NCBI GenBank assembly: GCA_016081115.2
Contig: JABTTQ020003011.1
Span: 62,001-126,000, forward strand
Direction: 5' to 3'
DNA length: 64,000 nucleotides
Origin: Rehmannia glutinosa
Taxonomy: Eukaryota > Streptophyta > Magnoliopsida > Lamiales > Orobanchaceae
The position numbers and the translations under genes were made by a program. Below are positions 20,121 through 31,586 of the stretch, piece by piece (within the stretch, counting starts at the first letter, position 1; each line of letters begins with the position of its first letter). The notes under the pieces are model-generated. The model did no database searches. It had not been told where the DNA came from and saw nothing but the letters and a program-made list of their open reading frames with translations.

Positions 20121-20589
20121 CGCCACACTTGCACACGATCACCCCAACCACTGAGATTTCTGTCTCACTCCCTCCTGTTTTCTAACCTTAGAAGACTTTG
20201 TCGAAGAAAGTTTGAACCCGCCTTGGATTGAATTCGCGTGCTCCGTCCGTTGGACTTACTTCCTATCGTTATCTATGTTGCTGGACTGTTTTCCTTTATT
20301 TTACTGTTGTTGGACTCTTTTATTTTCTTTGCATTCTGGACTGTAATTTAAGGGCGTAGAACCCTTTGACACTTAAGCTGGTGATAAGATGTGTACTTTA
20401 TTTCCTAGTTCTGGACTGTAAGTTATTTGGTTGTTGGGATGTACTTGTAATCGTGTTGTATTTGTAAGTTTTCCCTTTGCATTAGACCTTGTTTCATTTA
20501 AGATTGTTGCATCGTTTTTCTAGAATATTAGGTTCATTTCTGTTTAAGTGATTGATCGCCGTCGCGTCGCGTTTGGGGCGTGACAGTTA

Positions 20590-20601
20590 TGGTATCAGAG
20601 C
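20590..20601 (+). promoter_or_regulatory. Primer-binding site (tRNA-iMet)
   Basis: TGGTATCAGAGC, four bases after the LTR end, complementary to the 3' end of initiator methionine tRNA; it primes minus-strand DNA synthesis. Confidence 0.95.
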
Positions 20602-20885
20602 TCGGCTTGTAAGATGGAAACTTACACCGGTGACCCGTGATAGGACCCCGGATTGTGTTGGGTAGTACCGCGACTTGACTAATTAAGTGTGAAATCAATT
20701 TCAATAATGGTATAGAACCGTATTATTGATGTTCATGATAAGTCAAAATTTATACTTGGAGAATCCATAGTCATACTTGATTTGACTTAGTTGACTCTTG
20801 ACTAACTCTCCTTAGTCATTCTTTACTTGTTCTTCCTTATCTTTTCTTACTTCGTCTAATCCTTCTTAGTTTAGCTTGTTCGGGA

Positions 20886-21612
20886 TGGAGCCGACGCCAC
20901 CTATATGGTGGGAATTATTGGAGGCCCGCGCCGAACGGGATTACTTCGGGCATACACGAACCATCGGTACGGGAATACTGCGGGCCATCTCGAAGTGGCG
21001 GAGGAACGCCGCCGCAACCAAGAACTAGCCCACCTCTTGACAAAGAGCCAAGAGGAGAAGAAACGACCTTACCCTCCTGGCTAAGGATTGCGAGGATACC
21101 ATCCGTGCTCGCGAGGATCAAATCTAGTCAATTCAGAACACTTAGAAATTACTCGTAAGAAGATGGAACGCGCAAGGAAGGCGCGTGAGAAGTGGGAAAG
21201 GGAGGCATACATGTCGAGAGCCACCATCAAGTCTTGAAGATACTATCATCAAACAAATGCAGGTGATCGAGGACCTCACGCATGCCTTAACTCGGCGGGA
21301 TCTTTGCTTTTGGAGGTTGCGTTAGCAACTAATGCGCCACCACCACCCGAGGTGGAACCCATACCCGACCTCGAGGCCGATGATGAGGAGGATCCTGAAG
21401 AAGACCCTGAAGAGGATCCCGATGAGGATCCAATGGAAGACGAAGAGCACGAGGCGCTTGAAGCCGCCCCACTCGATGATGCTCCGGACGGAGCGGTGGC
21501 TAAATTTCACCGATCGGCCCGATCTTTGTCAAGTACCACCTCGGCCCGACCGGGTTCGGTTGTGGACATAGCCGCTAGTGACAATGATGGTGACCTCACT
21601 TTGAATAGATAG
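20886..21612 (+). pseudogene. Leader frame upstream of gag: helical N-terminus and acidic tail
   Basis: An ATG at 20886 starts MEPTPPIWWELLEARAERDY. After frameshifts, the region continues with RRRNQELAHLLTKSQEEKK (about 21005-21063) and KKMERARKAREKWEREA (about 21158-21210), which look like coiled coil. The last part, at 21304-21612, reads a strongly acidic stretch (EADDEEDPEEDPEEDPDEDP) and ends ASDNDGDLTLNR and a stop. I do not recognise a family. Most Tekay-like elements go straight from the primer site to gag, so an extra frame here is unusual; some gypsy lineages such as Ogre carry one. Frameshifts near 21000, 21080 and 21230 break it in this copy. Confidence 0.5.
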
Positions 21613-21875
21613 CTTTTGTGATAGATAGTATCAAAGCATATTACCTTCCCGATGTATTTTGCATTCCGTTGTACCTTGAATCTAGAATATCTTCGATTCT
21701 GTATTTATGTTGTATGAACTCATTTGGATGTATTCAAATTTTCACATTAATGGATATATCCTTTTACTTATTCTATGTCTTGTGTACTTGTGTTGCTCTC
21801 CTTGCAATATAACTTGTTTTACGCGAATATTTATTGGAATCATTCATTTTTGTATTGTAGCTAAACCCCAGATAC
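21613..21875 (+). promoter_or_regulatory. Spacer between leader frame and gag, ending like an intron
   Basis: AT-rich sequence ending ttcatttttgtattgtag|ct at 21860, a good plant splice acceptor, 15 bases before the gag ATG. A possible donor is the ttgtaagatgg at 20606-20616 after the primer site. If used, splicing would remove the leader frame and give a gag-first message. This is inference from sequence alone. Confidence 0.35.
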
Positions 21876-22880
21876 ATGGCTCGAAACCGTGGACGCGGGA
21901 GACCCCGCCGTATACCCCAAAGGAACAATGATGCGCAAAGGGATCGGGCACCCTCCCCCGAATTGCCACCACCTCCTCCGCCAATCGCAGGAGATAACCT
22001 AACTGCAATAGCCCTGCAACAGATATTGGTTTTCATGAGGCAACAAGCAGAGCCTCACGTCCTAACCATGAACTCCGCTCGAGAGACGAATGACCGCACC
22101 TTGGAGCGGTTTCTACGATTCGACCCCGACTTTCTTAGGGGAACCATATGACATGAAAGCGAGAAGAATGGATCGAGAAGATAGAGAATATCTTTAATGC
22201 CCTTCAATATTCCAAAGAACGAGAAGGTTACACTCGCAGTGTTCGACTAGAAGCGGCTACTCGGGATTGGTGGAGAGAGAGTTGAGAGAAAGTGGGAACA
22301 TGATCTAGTAGAGAGAACTTGGGAAAATTTTCTAGTGAATTCCATGAGCAAGATACATTCCCAGGTTGTGAAAGAGGCACGGGACGAATTTCATAAGTTA
22401 AGGCGAGGAACATGTCCGTAGCCCAAGATGAGTCCGAGTTTCATCGATTTTACAAATACGCTCGGGACAATCGATGCAGAAGAGGACAAATTATATAAGT
22501 TCACGGGGGTCAAGCCGGAACTTCAAAAGCGACTTCCGATGTCGAGATGACAACCTACTCGGCCGCGGTAAAGGCGGCTCTCGCATCGTCAGTCGGGATT
22601 GAATCGTATTGGACAGATTCAGCAGAGTAGGCCATCAAACAGTCTCAAGAGGACAACTGTGGGACAACCATCTAAACAGCCTGCTAAGTTTCAGAAGGGC
22701 CAAGTTAATAAGACGGATAAAGGAAAAGGACCGGTACAAGGAAAGCCGGGTCAAGTGTGTGCACATTGCGAAAACGGGACATATGCTAATATTTGTTGGC
22801 GTAAGCAGGGGAAGGTGTTTCTGTTGTGGTAGTAATCAGCACCACCGGTGAAGGATTGCCGAAATATGAAGACCGGACGA
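21876..22880 (+). pseudogene. gag: capsid domain and zinc knuckles, frameshifted
   Basis: Gag forms the particle that packages element RNA. The ATG at 21876 begins MARNRGRGRPRRIPQRNNDA, followed by a Pro-rich stretch and TLERFLRFDP. Continuing through frameshifts: EKIENIFNALQYSK near 22175, LEAATRDWWRE near 22248 and WENFLVNSMSKIHSQVVKEA near 22320, the core of the retrotransposon gag family. Two Cys-rich motifs lie at 22750-22860 (CAHCE…CWR and CFCCGSNQH…KDC), the second a CX2CX4HX4C zinc knuckle. At least five frame changes are needed to read it through, so this copy is defective as written. Confidence 0.85.
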
Positions 22881-23330
22881 TTTAAACGGGTTCAACCACA
22901 GAAGTCGGGTAACGGCCAGGGTAACCGGGCAAGGATGCCCGCTCGAGCATTTGCACTAGCCGGACATGAGGCTCCCGAGGCAACAGGCGTGGTAGAAGGT
23001 ACGCTTCTAGTATCTAGCCACTACGCTAAAATACTATTTGATCCTGGATCAACGCATTCATTTGTCGCACCACATTTTGTACACAAGCTGCATGCATGCA
23101 TGGAACATATGCCTATAGGTCTAGAAGTATCAACTCCTATGGGCGCAAGCGATAACATATATTATCTATAATGCATGCGAAGTTGATTGATGAGATAAAC
23201 TTTTCCGCCAATTTGATTTTGTTGCCTATATCCGAATACGATATTATCTTGGGAACGAATCGGTTGTCGCACACCATGCACAAATGGACGCCATCGCAAG
23301 TCTATTAAGTTATGTGAACCGGTAAGCCCG
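22881..23330 (+). pseudogene. Aspartic protease domain of the gypsy polyprotein
   Basis: This part should cut the polyprotein into its mature units. The frame at 22848-23171 gives EGTLLVSSHYAKILFDPGST and then HSFVAPHFV. The catalytic motif is usually D(S/T)GA followed by THSF; here it reads DPGSTHSF, keeping Asp and Gly. A hydrophobic block, LLPISEYDIILGTNRL in the next frame (about 23222-23266), corresponds to the conserved LGMDWL region. A stop at 23169-23171 and frame changes follow. Confidence 0.8.
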
Positions 23331-24185
23331 AAGTGGAAATTTCGGGAAGGGCACGAGTTGCCCCAATCATTTCAGCAATGAAAGCGAGGAAGGCAATCAC
23401 TAGAGGGGCACAAGGGTACTTGGCGTTTGTAATTAACAAACCCAAAGTTGAGACACAAATTAACCAAGTACCTATAGTATCGGAATATACGGATGTATTT
23501 CCACAAGAACTCACCACTGTCCCTCCAGATAGGGAAGTCGAGTTCACCATCGAGGTATTACCAGGAATCGCCCCGATTGCTAGAACACCATATAGAATGG
23601 CTCCTCTTGAGTTGCAAGAGTTGAAGACTCAATTGCAAAAGCTGATGGATGTGGGATTTATCCGACCGAGCACGTCTCCGTGGGGAGCACCGGTACTGTT
23701 TGTCAAAAAGAAGGATGGCACATTAAGACTGTGTATAGATTATCGTGGTCTTAATAGCGTGACCATCAAAAACAAATACCCCCTCCCGAGGATAGACGAA
23801 CTGTTTGATCAACTCCAGGAGCGACGGTGTACTCGAAGTTTGATTTACAGCAAGGATATTATCAACTGAAGATTCGTGAAGAAGACGTTTCCAAAACGGC
23901 ATTTCAAACCAGATATGGACACTACGAGTTTGTAGTGATGCCTTTTGGTCTGACGAACGCACCAGCAGCGTTTATGGATCTGATGCATCGAGTCTTTCAA
24001 CCTTATTTGGATCAATTTGTAGTGATATTCATTGATGACATACTCGTAAACTCTAAGTCTAGAGAAGATCATGAACGTCATCTAAAAATCGTTTTGGAGA
24101 CACTACGAGCACAAGTTGTATGCCAAATTCGGCAAGTGCGAATTTTGGCTTAGTGAAGTCGCATTCTTGGGACACATAGTATCCC
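23331..24185 (+). pseudogene. Reverse transcriptase of the gypsy element
   Basis: The RT copies element RNA into DNA. The best frame, 23333-23869, contains ISEYTDVFP-type linker sequence, then PYRMAPLELQELKTQLQ, GFIRPSTSPWGAPVLFVKKK and LRLCIDYRGLNSVTIKNKYP. After one frameshift near 23825 the second frame (23827-24153) continues with YSKFDLQQGYYQLKI, FQTRYGHYEFVVMPFGLTN and the catalytic motif VIFIDDILV (the two Asp residues are intact). All conserved RT blocks are therefore present, and only the frame change near 23825 and another near 24105 separate it from a full domain. Motifs are typical of chromovirus RTs. Confidence 0.92.
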
Positions 24186-24790
24186 GACCTTCGGGGATCG
24201 CCGTAGATCCTTCAAAGGTGACAAAGGGGTTGAATGGAAACAACCAGTGAATGAACGAAGATAGAAGTTTCTTAGATTGGTGGATATTATCGAAGATTTA
24301 TTCGAGAATTTCTCCAGTAGCCGAACCACTCACTCGACTAACTCGGAAGCAAGTCAAGTTTGAGTGGAATGACAAGTGTGAGACTAGTTTCAAGAGTCAA
24401 GAAACGACTTACTATAGCTCGATCCTAGCCCTTCCAAAGGGAATAGAAAACTTCGTCGTCTACAGTGATGCATCAAAGGAAGGACTAGGAGCAAAGTGCT
24501 CATGCGGGAAGGAAAAGTCATTGCTTATGCATCACGAAAACTCAAGCCGTATGAAGCGAATTACCAAACGCATGACTTGGAATTGGCGGCGATAGTGTTG
24601 CGTTAAAGAAATGGAGACATTATCTATACGGAGCAACATTCACGGTTTACACAGATCATAAGAGCCTAAAGTATCTATTCTCTCGAAGGAACTCAATTTG
24701 AGGCAACGGAGATGGATGGATTTAATAGAAGACTATCACCTTGATATTCAGTACCATCCCGGGGAAGGCTAACGTAGTAGCGACGCCTTG
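24186..24790 (+). pseudogene. RNase H domain of the gypsy element
   Basis: RNase H removes the RNA strand after copying. Reading across frames: PVAEPLTRLTRKQVKFEW (about 24315-24370), LALPKGIENFVVYSDASKEG (24428-24487; the D of YSDAS is a catalytic residue), GKVIAYASRKLKPYEANY (24505-24565), then HYLYGATFTVYTDHKSLKY (24613-24672). The order is standard for Ty3/gypsy. Several one-base indels disrupt it. Confidence 0.85.
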
Positions 24791-26180
24791 AGTAGAAAGG
24801 CGAGTTTACCCGGACTAATGATTCGAGAGTGGAAATCATTAGAAGAGTTGAGCACTTGGAATCCGACAAGAACCAATACTCAAATTTCATGTGCTAACAT
24901 TTCGGTTAAACCCGACCTCTTGAATGAGATCAAAACAAAGACAAGAGACGGATGTACAACTTTAAAGACCGAAAGAGAAGATACTTAATGGAGAGGGATC
25001 GAATTCTCGGTACATGAAGATGGGATCATCAGATTTTGGAATCAAGTTTGTGTACCGAGCGACAAAGCAGTTAGGAGCGAGAATTCTAGCGAGGCACACC
25101 GTTCGAAATACACTATACATCCTGGAGGAAACAAGATGTATAAGGACTTGAAACAGAATTATTGGTGGGTAAACATGAAGAACCAGGTAACAGAGTTCGT
25201 TGCGAGATGTTTGACTTATCAACGAATAAAAGCGAGAACACCAACGACCATCCGGTTTATTGCAACCGTTGAGAATTCCGGAGTGGAAGTGGGAACACAT
25301 AACGATGGACTTCGTGACGGATCTACCAAGGACAGACGAGGTGATGATGTTATATGGGTAGTCGAGATCGACTCACGAAATCGCACACTTCTTACCTATG
25401 AAGAAAAGCGTGACTTGCGTAAAACTTGCAGCATTTATGTCCAGAGATCATTCGACCGCATGGAGTGCCGGTCGACATAGTGTCGACAGAGACCCGAGAT
25501 TTGTCTCAGATTCGGAAATGCTTACACAAGGAATTGGGAACCTCGCTAAGTTTTAGCACAACAAAGACATCCCCAAACCGATGGCGATCCGAGAGAACGA
25601 TTCAAACCTTGGAAGACATGTTGCAAGCATGCACGTTGATTTCAAGGAAGGTGGGATTCACACTTACCATTGGCCGAGTTCGCCTATAATAAATGACTAT
25701 CAAGCCACAATTGGGATGGCACCCTACGAAGCCTTGTATGGGCGAAAGTGTAGATCCCCACTACCTTTGGGAGATTGATGACCAATGGACTCCAAAGAGA
25801 AACGAAAGTCGCCACCGATTCCAAAGGTCGACTTGGTTCAGGAGGCCATGGAGAAGGTCAAGTTGATCAAGGAACGGATCCGCACAGCTCAGAGCCGCCA
25901 AAAGAGTTACGGACAAAGGAGAAAGGACTTAGAATTTGAAGCCGGAGATGAAGTATTTCTCAGACTCTTGCCACGAAAGGGATTGATCAATCCAAAGAAA
26001 GGAGGCAAATTGAGTCCGAGATATATTGGGCCTTACAAAATTTTGCAGAGGATCAGAAAATTGGCCTACCGACTAGAGTTACCAGCACAGTATGCGGGAA
26101 TGCACGATGTGTTCCATGTATCGAGATTGAAAAAGTATCAACCAGATCCTCGAGCACATCATCACTCGTGATGCTCCTCC
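24791..26180 (+). pseudogene. Integrase of the gypsy element
   Basis: Integrase joins the new DNA copy to the chromosome. The zinc-binding N-terminus is visible as MYKDLKQNYWWVNMK, then VARCLTYQRIKA (25136-25230); the second Cys of the HHCC motif is Tyr here (CLTYQ for CLTCQ). The core appears in pieces: MDFVTDLPR… near 25305, DRDPRF near 25485 and the RTIQTLEDML block near 25590. The C-terminal part, 25785-26171, is one open frame with QSRQKSYGQRRKDLEFEAGD, then GKLSPRYIGPYKIL and MHDVFHVSRLKKYQPDP, the well-conserved end of gypsy integrases. Frame changes separate the pieces. Confidence 0.9.
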
Positions 26181-26355
26181 TCTAATGGAGAATTTATCTT
26201 ACACGAGGAACCAATCGAATCATTGACCCAGTGCGTCAATTCGTAGAAGAGAGATTCCAATGGTTAAAGTTGTATGGCGGAACCACGACCGAGACGAAGA
26301 TGCAACATGGGAAATGGAAGAAGACATGAGGAATCAATATCCAGAGTTGTTCTGA
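26181..26355 (+). pseudogene. Chromodomain-like tail of the polyprotein
   Basis: After the integrase, the frame reads IPMVKVVWRNHDRDEDATWE and then EEDMRNQYPELF with a stop at 26353-26355. The pattern V-W-R-N-H…ATWE…M…YPELF is the chromodomain-like terminus of Tekay-type chromoviruses, thought to guide integration to certain chromatin. The aromatic cage is not complete in such variants. Confidence 0.8.
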
Positions 26356-26379
26356 AGAGAATTTGGGGACCAAATTCTT

Positions 26380-26394
26380 TTAAGGAGGGGAGAA
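26380..26394 (+). promoter_or_regulatory. Polypurine tract of the gypsy element
   Basis: taaggaggggagaa directly before the 3' LTR start TGTGAAG. Confidence 0.9.
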
Positions 26395-29300
26395 TGTGAA
26401 GCCCTCGATTTTTATTCAATAATGTATTTGTTTCACGTATCGTCCTTGTATTCTTTTGACTATTTTACTTTGCGTCACTTGACGGGTGAATATTAATGAT
26501 AAATATATTTCGCATTTAATTTCTTTTCTTTTTATTTGTTACTTGTGATCATAAGCATTTATTACTTTACTTCGCATTAATGATCACTCGATCGATCATC
26601 ATTATTAATATTTGTGTACCCATTAGTCACCTTAGAATTTTTGGAGACTATTTATTTTAGAGATTTATACCTTATAGAATTAAGAATTCGATTTAGATTA
26701 AGTGATCATGAGACTTATAAGTGATCAAGGAAATCACTAATTATTTTGGAGATTGATATTATTCACCTATTATCATCAATTTTGGGACATAAAAACAAAA
26801 TATGTAAATGCCACAAATACCCCTTAAGGGACGGCCATGATGGGTATTTTTAGTGTAGAAATATCTCTCAACTCTTGTACATATACACCTTGTGTATTCA
26901 TCTTGTGTATTAATATACCATTAATTCAAATCTTATACACAATACCTTATACACCAATTCATTATTATAAACTTACCCAACATTCCATGTTGCAACATCA
27001 TTCCATCAATCCCTTCAATTTCATCCTCCCATGCAAGACCACACTTTGACCAAGGCCTGTGTCCCCATGCTAGAGACAAGTTGGAAGACATAGAATTTGA
27101 TCAAAAAATTTGTCTCATCCCCCTCTCCACCTCAATTTTCGTCCATAACACCTTGAGGATCAAAAACATTTGATCAAAATATCATTTTCATCCAACACAT
27201 TCATAATTCAAGCATTTTCTCCAACTTCTCTCTAAAATCTCCAACATCTCTCTAAGTATATCTTCATCCACTCCTTCATATCTTCAAGAACACTTCTTCA
27301 TATCTTCAAATCTTCAAACACCACATCTTCAAATCTTCAAACACCATTCCTTCACATCTTCAAATCTTCAAACATCATCTTCAAATCTTCAAACACCATT
27401 CTTCACATCTTCAAACCTTCAAACAACATATCTTCATATCTTCAAATCTTCAAACACAATTCCTTCACATCTTCAAACATCCATCACAACTTCAAGAACA
27501 TCTTCTTCATATCATCAAACACTTCTTCTTTCTTCAAACAACTAAACAAAAACAAACATTCTTCCTACTTAAATCATAAAATTCGAACCATCACTACAAG
27601 GTAAGAAAATGTCTTTTTCAATCCATTTTTGATATCACCTAACTCATCTCTTTCATCTTCTAATTTAAGTTTGATTTTTGATTTTGAGGTATACCTAGAA
27701 GACCTTTGAAGTTGTTAAGAGACTTGTCATCTTGAAGAAAATTGTGAAGAAGTTGGACTATAATGTAAGAAATGGAATTTTTGGTACATTTTCTTCTTCT
27801 CTTTTTATTTTCCAATCTTTGACACTCCATTTTCATTTTTGGAGTTTTAGGGGCTGACTTTGGAGGTTAACATTAAGGGTGACCAAAATCTTGCACTTGG
27901 AAGCCATTATTAGTCACACTTTATTCACTACACAAGGTAAGTGTAGTAATTCCAATTTTCTCACTATCTTCTTCTCCCCCTTAAATTTTAACCACATTCT
28001 TCTAACTCCTATATTTTTTGATATTCCTTGACTTAGGGGCTGACCTAAGTCACTCCTTCATCGAGAGAGATTTATTTCATTTTTTCCCAACAAACCGAAC
28101 TTTAAGGTGGGTGGAAAAATCCTTTCAACTCCTAGGTGTTTTAATTCATAAAAATGCATGTAGTATTTTGTTATTGAGTATTTGAGATATATATTATGTA
28201 TTGCATGCTATTTTCTTGTATCAAGTTGGAAAATTTCTCAAGTGTTGCTCAAAATGCGATTTATCGAAAATTAGGACATACATGTACACTTTATTATCAT
28301 ATTTGATAAATTCTTGTATGAGATGGTTATGTATGAGTATGACTCTTGAAATATATGTTTTGTATTACATATAACCTGGAAAAGTCGAGCATAATTGATT
28401 AAAATTCAATTTTAGACTTAAAATGCAAAAATGGAAAGTTGGTGGACTTAATTGCAAGAAAATAAAACTTAAGGGACCCCTCTGTAATTTTCGACTTTTG
28501 GGACTGAACTCAGGTTCAAAAATTATATTTTAACATTTTAATAAAGTCTTAAAAGTTTTTAGATAAATAAAATCAACCCTTAAAAGCCCAAGGACTAGAT
28601 TGTAAAATTTTAGAAGTTTAAGGGCTATTTTGCAAATTTCGAAACTGTACCAGACCCAAATTTTAAAATTTGAAATTTTAACTCTTAAGGGACTGGAATT
28701 AACATATTTTAGGTATATTCCAAAATCCAAGTGTTTAGAGCTTGGAAAGTAATTTTATAAAACTTGAGGGACCAAATTGTAAAATATTAAAATGGAGGAC
28801 CCAAATGAAATTTCCAGGACTTATGCAGTCCATGCACCTAGAAATGCTAATTTAACTATAACATAATGATATATTGGACTATAACATAATGATATATTGG
28901 ACCCAAGGTTCAAGTTTCATAACAATCGGACCTTAAAAGCCTTAAAGGCAACTATTTCAAAATGGGACAAAAATGAAATTTTCAAAGGTTAAGGGACCTA
29001 TACTTATTTCCTTTTAAAACTGCTTTTATCCCAATATCCCACTGACATTAGTGACATTTTTCAACTGGAATCACATTAAAAGCCCTTCCGGTTTGTGAGT
29101 TCCAATTATTTTAAACTTAGGGCCCGAAATGACAATTTTAACAAATTTGGGGCCAATGTGAGAATATTATAAAGACTCGACCTATAAACTTTAAAACCCT
29201 GAATCTCTGAACAATTTGGAGAATTTAGGAACTGGCCTCATAATTTTTCAAGGTCGGGACATTTATTTATTCAATTTTTAACCCTAAAAGAATTGGTTTT

Positions 29301-30774
29301 TACAAAATGGGGCTAATTGTAAATTTTCTTTTTATCAAGGACCTAACTCAAATTATTTTCCTTTACTAAAACAGCCCTGGACCCTCTGACTTCAATTCTT
29401 AATTAAAATATTTTATTTTCTCAAAAACCCTTGACCTTTCGGATCGCTTGACCGACTAATGCCCGATCGCGAGGGGCGACTTCCCTCGTCTTGCGATTTG
29501 AATCTATAACGGGACTTATGTTCCACCTAATCTTTCAAAATATCGAAGATTGCTTATCCTCCCGATAATTATCTTCATCCCAATAACTCCACCAATGCCA
29601 TAACTACCTTGCGCAAATTTTGAAAAACTTTCCTAAAACGCTTCCTGAATCAATAATACTCATTGCTGGTTGACTACCCGAACGTGTATTTACTTTCTGT
29701 CGAGTCAACTTGGTGTGTCGAGCTCACGGTTGGAATGGATACGTCGGGGATGGAACCGGCAGCTCGGCTGTTATTCCACTCTCTGGCCCCATCGCCCTAA
29801 TCCCGCAAGGCGAGGGACGGAGTTTGTCCAAGGGAAGCGGGTCGTAGTAATTGAGGTATAATCATGATTGTGACAAATCCGAGCCTTGCTAGCAGCTTTG
29901 TGGATTTTGTCTTTGCCTATGGAGCGATAAGGTGACAGGTCTTGGACCATCTTGCTCGGGAGTTACAAGGAAGAACGAAGGAATCACATCCGATCCACAC
30001 GATTCGGAGTTAATCGGACCCGTTTGGTTGGCGCTACAAACCGCACGCAACCGCTACTTGTATTGCATAGGTTGGAGCTACAAATCCGCACGCAACCGCT
30101 ACTTGTCTTGCATAGGATTGGCGTTACAAATCCGCACGCAATCCTCCTGTTTGCTTGGACCATAGTGCTCGCTTGACCATGAATCGTTTTCTTAATCGTA
30201 TAAGTATATTACTTAAATATATTTATCACGCGATTGTGGACCGTGTGTGAAATCATGCATCATGTCTCACGCGTTTTCATACAACTAAATTTCTCGCATT
30301 AACCATATATATATCGCCACACTTGCACACGATCACCCCAACCACCGAGATTTCGTCTCACTCCCTCCTGTTTTCTAACCTTAGAGAAGACTTTGTCGAA
30401 GAAAAGCTGAAACTGCCTTGGATTGAATTCGCGTGCTCCGTCCGTTGGACTTACTTCCTATCGTTATCTATGTTCTTTGGATTTGTTTTCCTTTATTTTC
30501 TTGTTGTTGGACTCTTTTATTTTCTTTGCATTCGGATTGTAATTTAAGGGCGTAGAACCCTTTGACACTTAAGTGGTGATAAGATGTGTACTTTATTTCC
30601 TAGTTAATTTGTAAGTTATTTGGTTGTTGGGATGTACTTGTAATCGTCTTTGTCTTGTAAGTTTTCACGCTTTAGACCTTGTTTCATTTAAGATTGTTGC
30701 ATCGTTTTTCTAGAATATTAGGTTCATTTCTGTTTAAGTGATTGATCGCCGTCGCGTCGCATTTGGGCGTGACA
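26395..30774 (+). mobile_element. 3' LTR of the gypsy element (4380 bp)
   Basis: Same start and end as the 5' LTR, followed by the target repeat ACTTG. It carries a private 23-bp tandem duplication at 28855-28900 (actataacataatgatatat plus tgg, twice). Small frames inside it recur in the other LTR copies but are not conserved as coding sequence. Confidence 0.95.
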
Positions 30775-30935
30775 ACTTGAGGTTAACCGAGTTCATCTCT
30801 TTTGAGTTATTCCCCAAAAACAAAATTGTACGTCAAAATAAAAGACTCTAACCTAATATATGAAAATAATCTAAAATTTCATTCAAGAGTCATGTTTTAA
30901 AATAAGAATATCAAAGAATGATTAAAGTTTTAGTA

Positions 30936-31543
30936 TTGAAATCACATCAATTGAAAATATTATTTTTCAGTGCCTGAATTTCGATGATTTTATAAAGGTG
31001 TAGTTTAAAATGAACCCAATTAGTATTGTTGTAACAATTTATATTAAATAGCAATTGTTATATTTTATTTTTAAATTCCTTACAAATATAACAACATATA
31101 TACCTTTTTAAACTCTAATTTCTTTTAAATTTCTTTATGTTTTGTATTATTTTTCATTTTGCTTAAATGAATTTTACTATTGTTAACTTGTTTTTAGAAT
31201 ACTTCAACAATATGCCCTCATATAACTATATAATTAATAATACAGAAACTGACATTACAATATACATTAAAAAAAGGATATTGAAGTTAACACTTAAGAG
31301 GTAAAAGTGATTTTAACTCATTCTTTTGGATTTTAAAATATTTTTCTAGACTTGCATTGTCATTCTTCTTAATAAGAAAAAATAAATTCCACCTATAGAT
31401 GAGACTTAATAAAAAAAAGAGGCAAAAAATACATTAAAAATAAATAAAATATTCTCGTATTCTCCTTACTTACATTCTTAAAACTCCAAACTTAAAATTA
31501 GATTTAAAGCCTCGTTTTATTAATTTCAAGTGTATGTATACAT

Positions 31544-31586
<43 letters not shown>

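Larger units (their letters stand above)
16204..20585 (+). mobile_element. 5' LTR of the gypsy element (4382 bp)
   Basis: Begins TGTGAAGCCC and ends GGGGCGTGACA. It matches 26395-30774 from end to end. The first 3.2 kb differ at few positions, while the last kilobase (GC-richer) differs by many one- to four-base indels. It contains repeats at 17095-17360 and 19838-19945 and a TATA box at 20112. Confidence 0.95.
16204..30774 (+). mobile_element. Complete Ty3/gypsy chromovirus (Tekay-like), 14.57 kb
   Basis: All structural parts are present: two LTRs of about 4.38 kb beginning TGTGAAGCCCTCG and ending GGCGTGACA, a tRNA-iMet primer-binding site, a coding region in the order gag, protease, RT, RNase H, integrase and chromodomain-like tail, and a polypurine tract. 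Perfect 5-bp target repeats ACTTG lie at 16199-16203 and 30775-30779. Domain order with integrase last and the closing WRNH…ATWE…YPELF motif marks a chromovirus of Tekay/Del type. LTRs are unusually long. The coding region is broken by many small indels, so this copy could not act on its own unless the breaks are sequence errors. Confidence 0.95.

Noticed and set aside
21322..21571. Frames on both strands over the acidic leader region
   Set aside because: Shadows of the Asp/Glu codons in the real frame at 21304-21612.
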